A stretch of DNA of 47,862 nt from the NCBI GenBank assembly GCA_021647945.1, contig JAKITT010000016.1:1-47862 (forward strand). The letters run 5' to 3'. Positions 21,601-29,908 of this stretch are shown here, one piece after another; the stretch's first letter is position 1, and each line of letters starts with the position of its first letter. The DNA is from Candidatus Polarisedimenticolaceae bacterium. Lineage in GTDB: Bacteria; Pseudomonadota; Gammaproteobacteria; Chromatiales; Chromatiaceae. The notes under the pieces were generated by a model. That model worked only from the letters and a program-made list of their open reading frames with translations. It had not been told where the DNA came from and ran no database searches. The translations under genes were made by a program, and so were the position numbers.

Positions 21601-24600
21601 ATTTTTCTTCCAATTCAGAGTGTATTTTGGTTTATTCACCTGCCAAAACGTATCGCTTACTGGGTACTTGTCAAGGCTATGGCCTTCGTACTCAAGCGAC
21701 CTCGCCTGAGATATCGTGCCACTACCTGGCTGTGTATGCATCCGCGATTAAATGCTAGGCTGCGCCGAGTGGCAGATGGAAGCGGCTTAGTAGGCACGCA
21801 GCCGAAAGGAATGCCTGCTGCTGATCATCCCGTAACGGAATCGTTTGACAATCTAAAGAATGATGTTCAGTTTCTGAATATTGATACTTCTTTGACCTTG
21901 CCGCTTCCATCAGGCGTACGCAAAATTTATGTCTACGTTGACCATACTGTAATCTGTCCAACGAATACGGGTGTTCAGCGCGTTACTCGTGGCGTAGCAA
22001 CAAGCCTTCGGTCTCTTGGCGAGGATGTTTGTTTTGTAAAATGGGATGACGTCAGAGGCCAATGTGTACTGATCAATATGCAGGAACGTCACCATCTTGC
22101 TCAGTGGAATGGTCCACCTGTCCACAAAACCGAGCTTGATATTTACTCGTCTAACGATGAAGTGCGGAACGCAATTACACCGCATGTTTTGGGTGAGAAC
22201 CATTGGCTGATTGTTCCTGAAGTTACGCACATTACCTACCACCAACAGCCCGTTACATTGGATCTGCTCCAGTGGTCTAGCCGTACTGGACTAAAGACAG
22301 GTTTTATCTATTACGATGCTATCCCGTTACGACGCGAAGAGTTTAAAGAGATATCGCCTAAACACGCAGAGTATATGCAACAGCTCCTGCTGGCAGACAT
22401 CGTCTGGCCTATATCGCAATGGTCAGCTGATGACCTTATTGCATTCTTGGTAAAAAATGAATGTGCAAGCATTAAAACGATGCCTGAAATAGAGGTGATT
22501 CAACTACCAGGCGAATCTCAACTTTGCCCGCGCATTCAGAACCCACAAGAGGGAGAGACATTGATTCTTTCTGTTGGTTCTATTGAGCCACGTAAAAACC
22601 AAGTTCAGCTTATCAAGGCATTTGAAGCATATCGTAAACTTCATCCTGATGGTGAATGGCGCTTGATTCTGGTTGGAAACCTCCATCCGCTGGTTGCGGA
22701 GGAAGTTGGTCGTGCCCAACAAGCTGACAAGGCAATCTCGCATATTGGGCATGTTTCTGACCAAGAGCTTGATTCGCTATATCGCTCATGTGCATTTACG
22801 GTATTTCCTTCGGTAGAAGAAGGTTTTGGTCTGCCTATTCTCGAAAGTTTATGGTATGGGAAGCCATGCCTGTGTGCCAACTTTGGGGCCATGGCAGAAG
22901 TTGCTGAAGCAGGGGGCTGCTATACGGTTGATACGCGTGATCAGACAAAGATTGAAGAGGCTGTTGCGCGTCTTATCGAAGATGGTGAATTTCGCCATAG
23001 GCTAGCGATGCAGGCAGTATCACGTGCCATTGATTCATGGGCTGATTATGGTGCCGCAATCCAAGCACGAGTGGAAAAAGAGGGCCATCCTGAAAGAGGC
23101 ATTGGTAGAGTTTACTACTGGATCGATGCCACTCTTGAATTTGCAAAAAATACTGGCATTCAGCGAGTAACGCGTCAACTTGCGCGTGGATTGATAGAGA
23201 TGGGTGTGCCGCTCATCCCTGTTAAGTGGGATAAATCACAAGTAGGATTTGGCCCAGTTACCCGTGATGAGCTTGCTTTTTTTGCAAAATGGAATGGACC
23301 TGATTTGAAATCATGGCATGACTGGGTGGTACCAGTTGCCGACAGGAAGCTTGATTGGTTTTTTATGCCAGAATTGCCTCTCAACCGTTCAATTGATGAG
23401 CGTGCACAGCTGCTCGAATATGCGCGCAAGGCTGGTTTAAGTTGTTCGGCAGTTTTTTATGATGCCATTCCTTGGAAAATGAGGGATATTTATCCAGTAC
23501 ATTTTGCCGAGGCGCACCGCGAATATATGATTGGTTTAGCGGAATATGATCAAGTTTTGCCTATATCCGCCTTGGCTCGGGATGATTTGATCGATTTTCT
23601 TGGGATGACGCTAACTCGTTCTCAGGGATTAGATGAAAAAATTAAGTCTGTGCTACTACCTGGTGAATTCCCCGAGAGTCAGCGAATCACGAATATCTTT
23701 CCGCATACTGAAGGCCAAATCACCATTTTATGTGTGGGTACAGTTGAACCCCGCAAGAACCATGAAACTCTACTCCAAGCTTTTGAAGAGGCTGCGAAGC
23801 GTATTAATGTGCCTTTACAGCTAATCATTGCGGGTGGTGGCCATAGTATTGAACCTGGATTAGCAGAGCGAGTAAGAGCCTTTGTAGAAAATCACTCGAA
23901 CGTGATTTGGGAGGAGAGTGTTGATGACAATCGGATACGGGAGTTACATCTGAGTTGCGATTTTACAGTATATCCTTCCATTGAAGAAGGGTTCGGCCTG
24001 CCCATCCTAGAGAGCCTGTGGTATGCAAAACCAGCTATCTGTGCAAATTTTGGTGCCATGCGAGAAGCGGCTGAAGGAGGTGGTTGCCTCATGGTTGACG
24101 TGCGTAATGTTGGAACATTGGCTGGAGCCATCCAGCGTCTGGCAGAAGATACAACTCTGCGAGAGGCTTTGGCTCTTGAAGCAGTGGGACGACCATTAAA
24201 GTCCTGGCATGATTACGCTTGGGAAATAACGGCACGGCTAGCGCAGGTGATGGCAGTTCCGTTCCCTAAATTGCCACTTGCCAAAAAAGAGATTGAAGCG
24301 CGTACATTAGCTATGAATCTTGTGCCACGCCCTAAACTTTCAATTTGTATCAGCACCTACAATCGTGCTGACTGGTTGGCTGTCAGTTTAAAGAACTGGG
24401 TGCGTCATTGCCCTGAGCCAGTTTCAGGAGTGGAATTTTTAGTTTGTGATAATGCTTCTACTGACCATACCAAAGATGTTATCAAACCATACCTGGAGCG
24501 TGCTGATTTCTCCTATCATTGCAATAAACAGAATGTAGGAATGCTTGGTAATCTTAAAGAAACTGCACACCATGCTACTGGTGAATATGTGTGGATTCTT

Positions 24601-25356
24601 GGTGATGATGATTTGCTAATGCCAAACGCTATTGAACAAATAATGGATACTCTCCAGTCACATCCAAATATAGCTCTTGTGTATTTAAATTATGCATTCA
24701 CCCGAATAGAGGATGCACGCACAGTTACTGACTTTGATGCTTTTTTTAATGAGGCAATTCCTATTGTGTCTGAAGAGCCGAATCTTGAAGGTCCGATCCG
24801 AAATATTTGTGCACGTAACGAGAATTTTTTCACCGCTATATATACGCTGGTTTTTCGCCGTGATCATGCGATAAAGGCCTACTCGCAAGATACTAGCGGG
24901 CGTCCTTTTTCTACCATGCTCACCTGTATACCTACCACATACTATGTCCTGAATCATATGATGGATGATTTTGGTGTCTGGATTGGTAAACCTCAGCTGA
25001 TCGTTAATATGAATGTGTCTTGGCTCAAGTATGCACCGCTTTGGATTTTAGAGCGGATCCCAGAGGTTTATGAGGTTGCTGAAGAGCACGGAGTTCCGTC
25101 AGATCAAATGGATCGATGGAGGCGACATACTCTTTCAGGAATCATAAGCTACTTCAGAGTTATTTTTGAAGATGATCCACTTAATAATGCGGCTTATTTT
25201 AGGCCGGATCGACTTGTACGCCGATTTAAACATTTGCCTGAGTTCACCTTGGTCTATAGTGAGCTGGCAATGATATATTCATCTGCTAATTCAGAAGGGC
25301 ACCCAGCAGCAAGTAAGCCAGTTTCAATTGTTTTTCCGCAGTTAGAGAATAATTAA
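18688..25356 (+). CDS. Giant carbamoyltransferase - coiled coil - GT4 - GT4 - GT2 fusion protein
   Basis: A 2222-residue multidomain protein. (1) Residues about 14-570: NodU/CmcH-type carbamoyltransferase, with metal-site HHLCHAAS (His124/125/128), CLSGGLFANVKIN, and carbamoyl-adenylate site GPSEFGPRALGNRS (405-418). (2) About 595-950: glutamine-rich coiled coil with three 84-residue repeats. (3) About 952-1010: YASKSWRITWPLRKL followed by a hydrophobic/amphipathic stretch likely to touch the membrane. (4) GT4 domain 1079-1470, E-x7-E at E1378/E1386. (5) GT4 domain 1473-1856, E1767/E1775. (6) GT2 domain from 1882, STYNRAD and DDD at 1973-1975. The two GT4 units share NTG(V/I)QRVTR and FYDAIP or YYDAIP, so they look duplicated. 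It lies 13 bp after wzt with no clear ribosome site. Likely job: extend and cap the exported glycan. Confidence 0.9.
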   Translation: MKHNFILKQIPKGSVLGLNYSGMHDTAIALVSPEGEPLFAVSLERISRVKQDGRFPQKLLNELPWENIGKVALSVEREYGPVTGLISRFHPVPLETALNTDRSHADSFLQILDSIPVEKVFIPHHLCHAASAFWLSGLSNATCLVYDGGMSNEAWFGGVFSASDRNGIVPIDQFSANNYSNITSLYTAITAVLGFTPLKHEGKITGLAAYGAVTDSCRKILEQWLYHPELLHGIVEWKDMYSQDISPCLKPLLPFVQSLKEMLAPHSREDIAATVQQIAEEHVTAILSAVIKQGEASDNLCLSGGLFANVKINQRASELGFKNLFVSPPMSDDGTALGAALQVVSKNKEFSPRKSHSMFLGPSYSKRKVHHYISESKIKFQVAVDPAKEVAKHLAEGAVVAIYQGPSEFGPRALGNRSILANADDASINQTLNGRLNRTEFMPFAPVCLEEDADRLFGDIEKIRHSAEFMTVTVNCTDEMKLLCPAVVHCDGTARPQIVSKKSNSFLQKVLTYYKELSGKPALVNTSFNVHEEPIVCTPEDAIKGFFESGLDLLFMEGHLIKLCENREIEAEYLRNKIKNTYSVLMATKNSIVNHDLQFYEKDKALEHSQVTLMEQQNHNQQLQTELDESRTNIKQIIASKNQVESTLLETAECQQQQLDQMNVTLVDSQQQIQLLNTAQQEVHQQCQQLEKQNECLQIEARQHDKVLREKESKQQELLLSLIEKETRLQKAAATLTENKQESDKWQAALVDSRVQQQAIETLLQETQQHCQQLEKQIEPLQIEAGQHDKALREKESKQQELLLSLIEKETRLQEATVLRIESRQAFDKLQATLADSRAQQQAISALLQETQQHCQQLEKEIEQLHLEAEQYNELLRERERSINELNHEKEAAKQQIDELHQSNHQWWSMADQQSKELEETRTKIDELNHSSHYWWLEADRLNKELQTVYASKSWRITWPLRKLMQLIKWLIFLPIQSVFWFIHLPKRIAYWVLVKAMAFVLKRPRLRYRATTWLCMHPRLNARLRRVADGSGLVGTQPKGMPAADHPVTESFDNLKNDVQFLNIDTSLTLPLPSGVRKIYVYVDHTVICPTNTGVQRVTRGVATSLRSLGEDVCFVKWDDVRGQCVLINMQERHHLAQWNGPPVHKTELDIYSSNDEVRNAITPHVLGENHWLIVPEVTHITYHQQPVTLDLLQWSSRTGLKTGFIYYDAIPLRREEFKEISPKHAEYMQQLLLADIVWPISQWSADDLIAFLVKNECASIKTMPEIEVIQLPGESQLCPRIQNPQEGETLILSVGSIEPRKNQVQLIKAFEAYRKLHPDGEWRLILVGNLHPLVAEEVGRAQQADKAISHIGHVSDQELDSLYRSCAFTVFPSVEEGFGLPILESLWYGKPCLCANFGAMAEVAEAGGCYTVDTRDQTKIEEAVARLIEDGEFRHRLAMQAVSRAIDSWADYGAAIQARVEKEGHPERGIGRVYYWIDATLEFAKNTGIQRVTRQLARGLIEMGVPLIPVKWDKSQVGFGPVTRDELAFFAKWNGPDLKSWHDWVVPVADRKLDWFFMPELPLNRSIDERAQLLEYARKAGLSCSAVFYDAIPWKMRDIYPVHFAEAHREYMIGLAEYDQVLPISALARDDLIDFLGMTLTRSQGLDEKIKSVLLPGEFPESQRITNIFPHTEGQITILCVGTVEPRKNHETLLQAFEEAAKRINVPLQLIIAGGGHSIEPGLAERVRAFVENHSNVIWEESVDDNRIRELHLSCDFTVYPSIEEGFGLPILESLWYAKPAICANFGAMREAAEGGGCLMVDVRNVGTLAGAIQRLAEDTTLREALALEAVGRPLKSWHDYAWEITARLAQVMAVPFPKLPLAKKEIEARTLAMNLVPRPKLSICISTYNRADWLAVSLKNWVRHCPEPVSGVEFLVCDNASTDHTKDVIKPYLERADFSYHCNKQNVGMLGNLKETAHHATGEYVWILGDDDLLMPNAIEQIMDTLQSHPNIALVYLNYAFTRIEDARTVTDFDAFFNEAIPIVSEEPNLEGPIRNICARNENFFTAIYTLVFRRDHAIKAYSQDTSGRPFSTMLTCIPTTYYVLNHMMDDFGVWIGKPQLIVNMNVSWLKYAPLWILERIPEVYEVAEEHGVPSDQMDRWRRHTLSGIISYFRVIFEDDPLNNAAYFRPDRLVRRFKHLPEFTLVYSELAMIYSSANSEGHPAASKPVSIVFPQLENN
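20665..21420 (+). repeat. Three 252-bp in-frame repeats encoding the coiled coil
   Basis: Units begin at 20665, 20917 and 21169, exactly 252 bp (84 codons) apart, at DQMNVTLVDS, DKWQAALVDS and DKLQATLADS. A block of more than 60 bases around 20811-20870 is nearly identical to that at 21063-21122 (REKESKQQELLLSLIEKETR in both). The third unit is degenerate in its second half. Such recent in-frame duplication can lengthen or shorten the coiled coil without breaking the frame. Confidence 0.85.
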
Positions 25357-25390
25357 GTTCACCATGGTTATATCAGGAGATTTTTAAAGA

Positions 25391-26629
25391 ATGACATCTT
25401 ATTCAGAAATGCCATCCTGCCGTATAAGCGGCAGTAAAAATTTAATTTCTGTCCTCAATTTGGGCTTTCAGGCACTAACTGGGGTGTTTCCCCAGTCGGT
25501 AGATGAGGCCGTTACGAATGGGCCACTTGAGTTAGTCTGGTCTCCAGATAGTGGCCTGCTACAGTTAAAACACTCGTATGATCCCTCTGAGATGTATGGT
25601 GATAACTATGGCTATCGCTCGGGTCTCAACCAATCAATGGTTGACCACCTTAGTCACAAAGTCCGCTATTTAGAGCGCATGGTAGCGCCTCGCTCTGGTG
25701 ATGTGGTACTGGATATTGGCAGTAATGATGCCACCACACTCAAAGCCTATTCAATAGCTGGCCTGAAAAGGATAGGCATTGATCCTACGGGGCGAAAGTT
25801 TGCTAAGTATTACCCTCAAGAGATCAAGCTAGTGCCTGATTTTTTTGGTGCAGCGGCCTATCACTCGATGATGCAGCAACCCGCTAAGATCGTCACCTCA
25901 ATCGCCATGTTTTATGACCTGGAAGACCCGATCCAGTTTGCACGGGAGATTGAATCAATTCTTGCCGATGATGGCGTGTGGCACTTTGAACAGAGCTATA
26001 TGCCCTCAATGTTGCGTACCAACTCTTACGACACCATTTGCCATGAGCATATTGAGTACTACTCCCTTGGCGTGGTTAAAAAAATCCTTGATGCAGCCGA
26101 TCTGAAACTGGTTGATGTGGTGATGAACAATATCAATGGCGGAAGCTTTGCTGTAACCGCTACCAAAAGGTCAAACACTACTATAAAGCCCAATGATGCG
26201 GTGATTAACTGGCTCTTAGAACAAGAGGAGCGCATGGGGATCAATACACCGAAACCCTTTCGTGAATTTGAAGAACGTGTATTTCGCCATAGAGATGATC
26301 TGACTCGTTTGGTGCGTGCTTTAGTGGCTGATGGCAAGAAGGTTTTTGGTTATGGTGCATCCACCAAAGGAAACGTGACCTTGCAGTTTTGTGGTTTTAC
26401 AGCCGCTGATATCCCCGTTATTGCAGAAGTAAATGAAGAGAAGTTTGGCCGTGTAACACCGGGCACTCATATTCCTATTGTTTCAGAACTAGAAGCTCGG
26501 GCTATGAAGCCCGACTATTTCCTCGTGCTTCCATGGCATTTTAAAGATGGGATACTACGCAGAGAGCAGGAATATTTAGCAGGTGGTGGGAAGTTTATTT
26601 TTCCATTTCCAGAGATTGAGATTATCTGA
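25391..26629 (+). CDS. SAM-dependent C-methyltransferase of the NDP-sugar type
   Basis: A 412-residue protein with the three-part layout of NDP-hexose C-methyltransferases: a small N-terminal region (LISVLNLGFQALTGVFP), a central Rossmann SAM domain (VLDIGSNDATTLKAY, then GIDPTGRKF), and a C-terminal domain with GYGASTKGNVTLQF and HIPIVSELE. The CHEHIEYYS segment lies at the active site in relatives. The N-terminal zinc motif, usually CxxC, reads CRIS here, so one Cys is missing. It probably methylates a nucleotide-linked deoxysugar made by this locus; the substrate cannot be read from the sequence. It lies 34 bp after the giant gene. Confidence 0.8.
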   Translation: MTSYSEMPSCRISGSKNLISVLNLGFQALTGVFPQSVDEAVTNGPLELVWSPDSGLLQLKHSYDPSEMYGDNYGYRSGLNQSMVDHLSHKVRYLERMVAPRSGDVVLDIGSNDATTLKAYSIAGLKRIGIDPTGRKFAKYYPQEIKLVPDFFGAAAYHSMMQQPAKIVTSIAMFYDLEDPIQFAREIESILADDGVWHFEQSYMPSMLRTNSYDTICHEHIEYYSLGVVKKILDAADLKLVDVVMNNINGGSFAVTATKRSNTTIKPNDAVINWLLEQEERMGINTPKPFREFEERVFRHRDDLTRLVRALVADGKKVFGYGASTKGNVTLQFCGFTAADIPVIAEVNEEKFGRVTPGTHIPIVSELEARAMKPDYFLVLPWHFKDGILRREQEYLAGGGKFIFPFPEIEII

Positions 26630-26674
26630 TCTCTATACCAAATATTACACTTTGACTGAACAGGAGAAAATCTT

Positions 26675-26908
26675 ATGCAAAAACTTATTTTAGGCACCCT
26701 TGTTGCCCTTCTAGCCTTTTGGGTTCAACCGGCCATGGCCTATATTGATCCAGGTTCTGGCAGTGCGATTATGTCTGCGGTTATAGGTCTTTTTGTGGCG
26801 GTAAGTCTCGCAGTCAAGACCTATTGGTACAAAATTAAATCACTCTTTACAGGAAAAAAGAGTGATCAAACATCTAATTCAGACCAGAAATCAGAAGAAG
26901 AGAAGTAA
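26675..26908 (+). CDS. Small membrane protein with signal peptide (YIDPGSGS type)
   Basis: A 77-residue protein. An N-terminal signal peptide (hydrophobic LILGTLVALLAFWV, then QPAMA) is followed by YIDPGSGSAIMSAVIGLF and one more hydrophobic helix, then a charged tail rich in Lys, Ser and Glu. Similar YIDPGSGS proteins occur in polysaccharide loci, but no function is known to me. CAGGAG lies about ten bases before ATG 26675. It sits immediately before the phosphoramidate-type cassette, 12 bp from it, and could be its membrane partner. Confidence 0.7.
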   Translation: MQKLILGTLVALLAFWVQPAMAYIDPGSGSAIMSAVIGLFVAVSLAVKTYWYKIKSLFTGKKSDQTSNSDQKSEEEK

Positions 26909-26920
26909 GGTTCACAATTA

Positions 26921-29908
26921 ATGGATGTATTCCTGCTAGGTGCGGGTCGGCCGGCGCGTGGGCGAAAGCCTTCGGCGCTTAAAAATATTGCGCTCAACAC
27001 TAAAGCGATGGACTGGCAGATCCATAGCTTTGAGTCTATTGCGAGTCTTGATGGTATTCACTATTTAGGTGGCTATCATGTGGATGATGTTATCAAAAAC
27101 TATCCGCAGCTTAACTTTACGGTGATTCCAGACTGGGAGAAGAGGAGTCTCCTGCATACTTTCTTAAAGGCACCCTTTACAGGTCATCCAGTTGTTGCCG
27201 CCTACTCTGATACCGTATTTCGGAAAGAGGTGGTAGCAGAGATGTTGACGGTTGATGCTGATGTCGTATTCTGCATCGACTCACTTTGGAAAGTGAGATA
27301 TGAGTCGCGCTCTGCGGATGATATCCAGGCGGCAGAGACCATAGAGATAGAGAGCACATCTGGTCAACTCAGTGTGGTGGAATTTACTGGGCTGATCTAT
27401 TTTAAGCGTGAAGCCGTAAAACATCTCTCCATGTTGCATGAAGCAGATGTGGGTTCTAACCTTATCCAACTCATCCAGCATCTTGGCAGCATGGGCCTTT
27501 CTGTAAAGCCATTTGATGTGGCTGGCCACTGGGCCGAATTTAACTCGCCCTATGATATTGCCCAGTTTATTTTGGGTACAAAAGCAGAAACACTGGTTCG
27601 CTTAGAGCCGTTGGTACGCCACAGCCATATTGGTAGACAGGTGAGTTTTACTTCAGCTCGCTGGAGAGGCGAATCGGATAGGGTTCTGGATGAGATATCC
27701 AGCACTTTTGCAGAGGCCAATCTTGTTGTTCGCAGCAGCTCTAAAGGTGAGGATAACTGGCACTCTTCAAATGCGGGTGGTTTTGAGAGTTTGCTGAATG
27801 TCGATGGTAGAGATAGAGCGGCAGTCTCTGAAGCGATTACTACAGTTATTAACTCCTATGGTGCAGAACAGAATGGAGAGGACCAAGTCCTGATTCAGGC
27901 ATTTTTATCCAATGTTCAGGCTGCGGGTGTCATCTTTACCTGCGGTCTGGAATCGGGAGCACCCTACTACCGTTTTAACTTCGATGACAAAACCCAATCA
28001 ACAGAATCGGTAACGGCAGGCAGCCACAACGATCTGCGTACAGTAATTATAAACCGCTTTGCCACAACGCATCTGGAGGCGGTTGCACCCGAGTTAGTGC
28101 CTGTTTTACAGGCTGTTGAGGAGCTGGAGCAGTTATTGGGCTTCGACAAGCTGGATATAGAGTTTGCGATAGACAGTAGTGGATTGGTTCATATATTCCA
28201 GGTCAGGCCGATCACCGTCGATCATAGTGAGTATGAGGTCGATCTTGCCGCTATCGAAAGCAGCCTGAAGGATAGTCAATCGCTCTTCTGTGCACAGCAG
28301 CATCCATCCCCCTATATTTACGGGGAGAAGACGCTGTTTGCCAATATGCCAGATTGGAATCCGGCTGAGATTATTGGCACTCGGCCAAAACCTTTGGCAT
28401 TCAGTCTCTACCGGCAGTTGATCACCAATGATACCTGGGCACAGCAGCGTGCCGAATTTGGCTATCGAGATGTTCGTCCCTCTACCTTGATTCTCTCCTT
28501 CTCTGGCCAGCCTTATGTAGATGCTCGTGCTAGCCTCAACTCCTTTATTCCAGCTGTACTACCCGAAGAGACGGCAGCGAGATTAGCAACCGCATATATC
28601 AATATTCTTGCGGATAACCCGCAATACCACGATAAAGTTGAATTCGATGTGGCATTTACTATTTGGACGCCACAGTTTATTAAAAATGCGTCAGCCAGAT
28701 TGACCCCTTACGGTGTAACACTAGAGGATATTTCACAGTTAGAAGTTGCTCTCAAACAGATAACTTGCAACGCGTTTAATCGGCTTCAAGCTGACACAGC
28801 ATCAATCGAACAGCTTAATCGGCGTAGAGAGGCAACTATTGCAAGCGGCCTCCCAGTAGTTGATAAGATTTTTACACTGCTGGACGACTGTAAGCGTTTT
28901 GGCACACTCGCTTTTTCACATGCGGCACGGGCTGGGTTTGTTGCAACAACCTTGTTAAAGAGTTTCGTGGCAATGGGTGCGCTGTCGGATGAACGAAGGT
29001 TATCCTTTCTAAGGAGTTTTAACACGGTTGCAGGTGAAATTGAGCAAGATAAGCATGCTTACAGTGTAGGGAAATTATCTCTAGAAGAGTTGATTGATAT
29101 ATATGGGCATCTGCGCCCTGGCACGTATGAGTTAACGGCCCAAGCTTATTGGGAAGACCCAGAACGCTACCTCATTTCAGAGTATGAACATGAACCAAAG
29201 AGGGGGTTGCCTTTTGAGTTTTCGCCCTCTGAAAGGGCCAAATTAGAGCCGGTGCTGATTGAGTTAGGCTCCTCCCTCTCAGTTAACAAAATGGCAAATT
29301 TCCTGGTAGAAGCTATCCAGGCCCGCGAGTTTGTTAAGTTTGAGTTTACAAGAAACTTGAGTCGCTCTTTGGATCTATGTGTTGAATTAGGCGCAGAGTT
29401 GGGCATTCCCAGAGAGGATCTATCTTATCTGGAATATCATGATCTGGAGCAGTTGAAACTCAATGCAGTCACCATTGCTCAGCTGTATGAGCAAATTAAA
29501 ATGCGTAAGCAGAACTATGCGGTAACATGCTCCATTGAGCTGCCTTCATTAATTCAGAGGGAGGCTGATTTTTACTGTTTCGAGCGTTTTACTTCACAGC
29601 CAAACTTTGTGACGGCTAATAAGGTGGAAGCGTCTGTTCAGCGATTGGAGTCTGCTGAACAGGTAGAGCTGAGTGATAAATTGATCCTGATTCCGCAGGC
29701 AGATCCCGGTTATGATTGGCTGTTCGGGCACGGTATTGCAGGCTTAATTACGCAATACGGCGGTGCTAACTCCCATATGGCGATTCGGGCTGCTGAAATA
29801 GGCTTACCCGCAGCGATTGGTGTAGGTGAAAAACTCTATGAGAAAATAGCCAGTATGAGGCAGGTTGAGCTTGATTGTGCGAACCATACCATTCGGGAAA
29901 TTCAATGA
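26921..29908 (+). CDS. L-glutamine kinase-like PEP-synthase-family enzyme with N-terminal nucleotidyltransferase-like domain
   Basis: A 995-residue protein. Residues about 1-225 look like a divergent sugar-nucleotidyltransferase domain (FLLGAGRPARGRKPSALKNI; AAYSDTVFRKE). Residues about 235-435 form a PPDK/PEP-synthase ATP-binding domain (RSSSKGED at 271-278; FQVRPITVDH around 427). The C-terminal phosphohistidine domain carries GGANSHMAIRAAEIGLPAAI with His952. C. jejuni Cj1418 has this kinase architecture and makes L-glutamine phosphate, the first step of capsule phosphoramidate synthesis. Assignment rests on this fold plus the next two genes, which match Cj1417 and Cj1416 in the same order. 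The stop overlaps the next start (ATGA). Confidence 0.75.
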   Translation: MDVFLLGAGRPARGRKPSALKNIALNTKAMDWQIHSFESIASLDGIHYLGGYHVDDVIKNYPQLNFTVIPDWEKRSLLHTFLKAPFTGHPVVAAYSDTVFRKEVVAEMLTVDADVVFCIDSLWKVRYESRSADDIQAAETIEIESTSGQLSVVEFTGLIYFKREAVKHLSMLHEADVGSNLIQLIQHLGSMGLSVKPFDVAGHWAEFNSPYDIAQFILGTKAETLVRLEPLVRHSHIGRQVSFTSARWRGESDRVLDEISSTFAEANLVVRSSSKGEDNWHSSNAGGFESLLNVDGRDRAAVSEAITTVINSYGAEQNGEDQVLIQAFLSNVQAAGVIFTCGLESGAPYYRFNFDDKTQSTESVTAGSHNDLRTVIINRFATTHLEAVAPELVPVLQAVEELEQLLGFDKLDIEFAIDSSGLVHIFQVRPITVDHSEYEVDLAAIESSLKDSQSLFCAQQHPSPYIYGEKTLFANMPDWNPAEIIGTRPKPLAFSLYRQLITNDTWAQQRAEFGYRDVRPSTLILSFSGQPYVDARASLNSFIPAVLPEETAARLATAYINILADNPQYHDKVEFDVAFTIWTPQFIKNASARLTPYGVTLEDISQLEVALKQITCNAFNRLQADTASIEQLNRRREATIASGLPVVDKIFTLLDDCKRFGTLAFSHAARAGFVATTLLKSFVAMGALSDERRLSFLRSFNTVAGEIEQDKHAYSVGKLSLEELIDIYGHLRPGTYELTAQAYWEDPERYLISEYEHEPKRGLPFEFSPSERAKLEPVLIELGSSLSVNKMANFLVEAIQAREFVKFEFTRNLSRSLDLCVELGAELGIPREDLSYLEYHDLEQLKLNAVTIAQLYEQIKMRKQNYAVTCSIELPSLIQREADFYCFERFTSQPNFVTANKVEASVQRLESAEQVELSDKLILIPQADPGYDWLFGHGIAGLITQYGGANSHMAIRAAEIGLPAAIGVGEKLYEKIASMRQVELDCANHTIREIQ

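Noticed and set aside
18688-25356. Assembly artefact joining separate genes into the 2222-residue frame
   Set aside because: Reading frame and codon use are continuous across all domain borders, and linkers look natural (coiled coil, SWRITWPLR motif). Read-level confirmation across the repeats would still be useful.
29875-29904. Ten extra N-terminal codons for the amidotransferase-like gene
   Set aside because: They overlap the upstream coding sequence and do not resemble family N-termini; ATG 29905 forms a clean ATGA junction.
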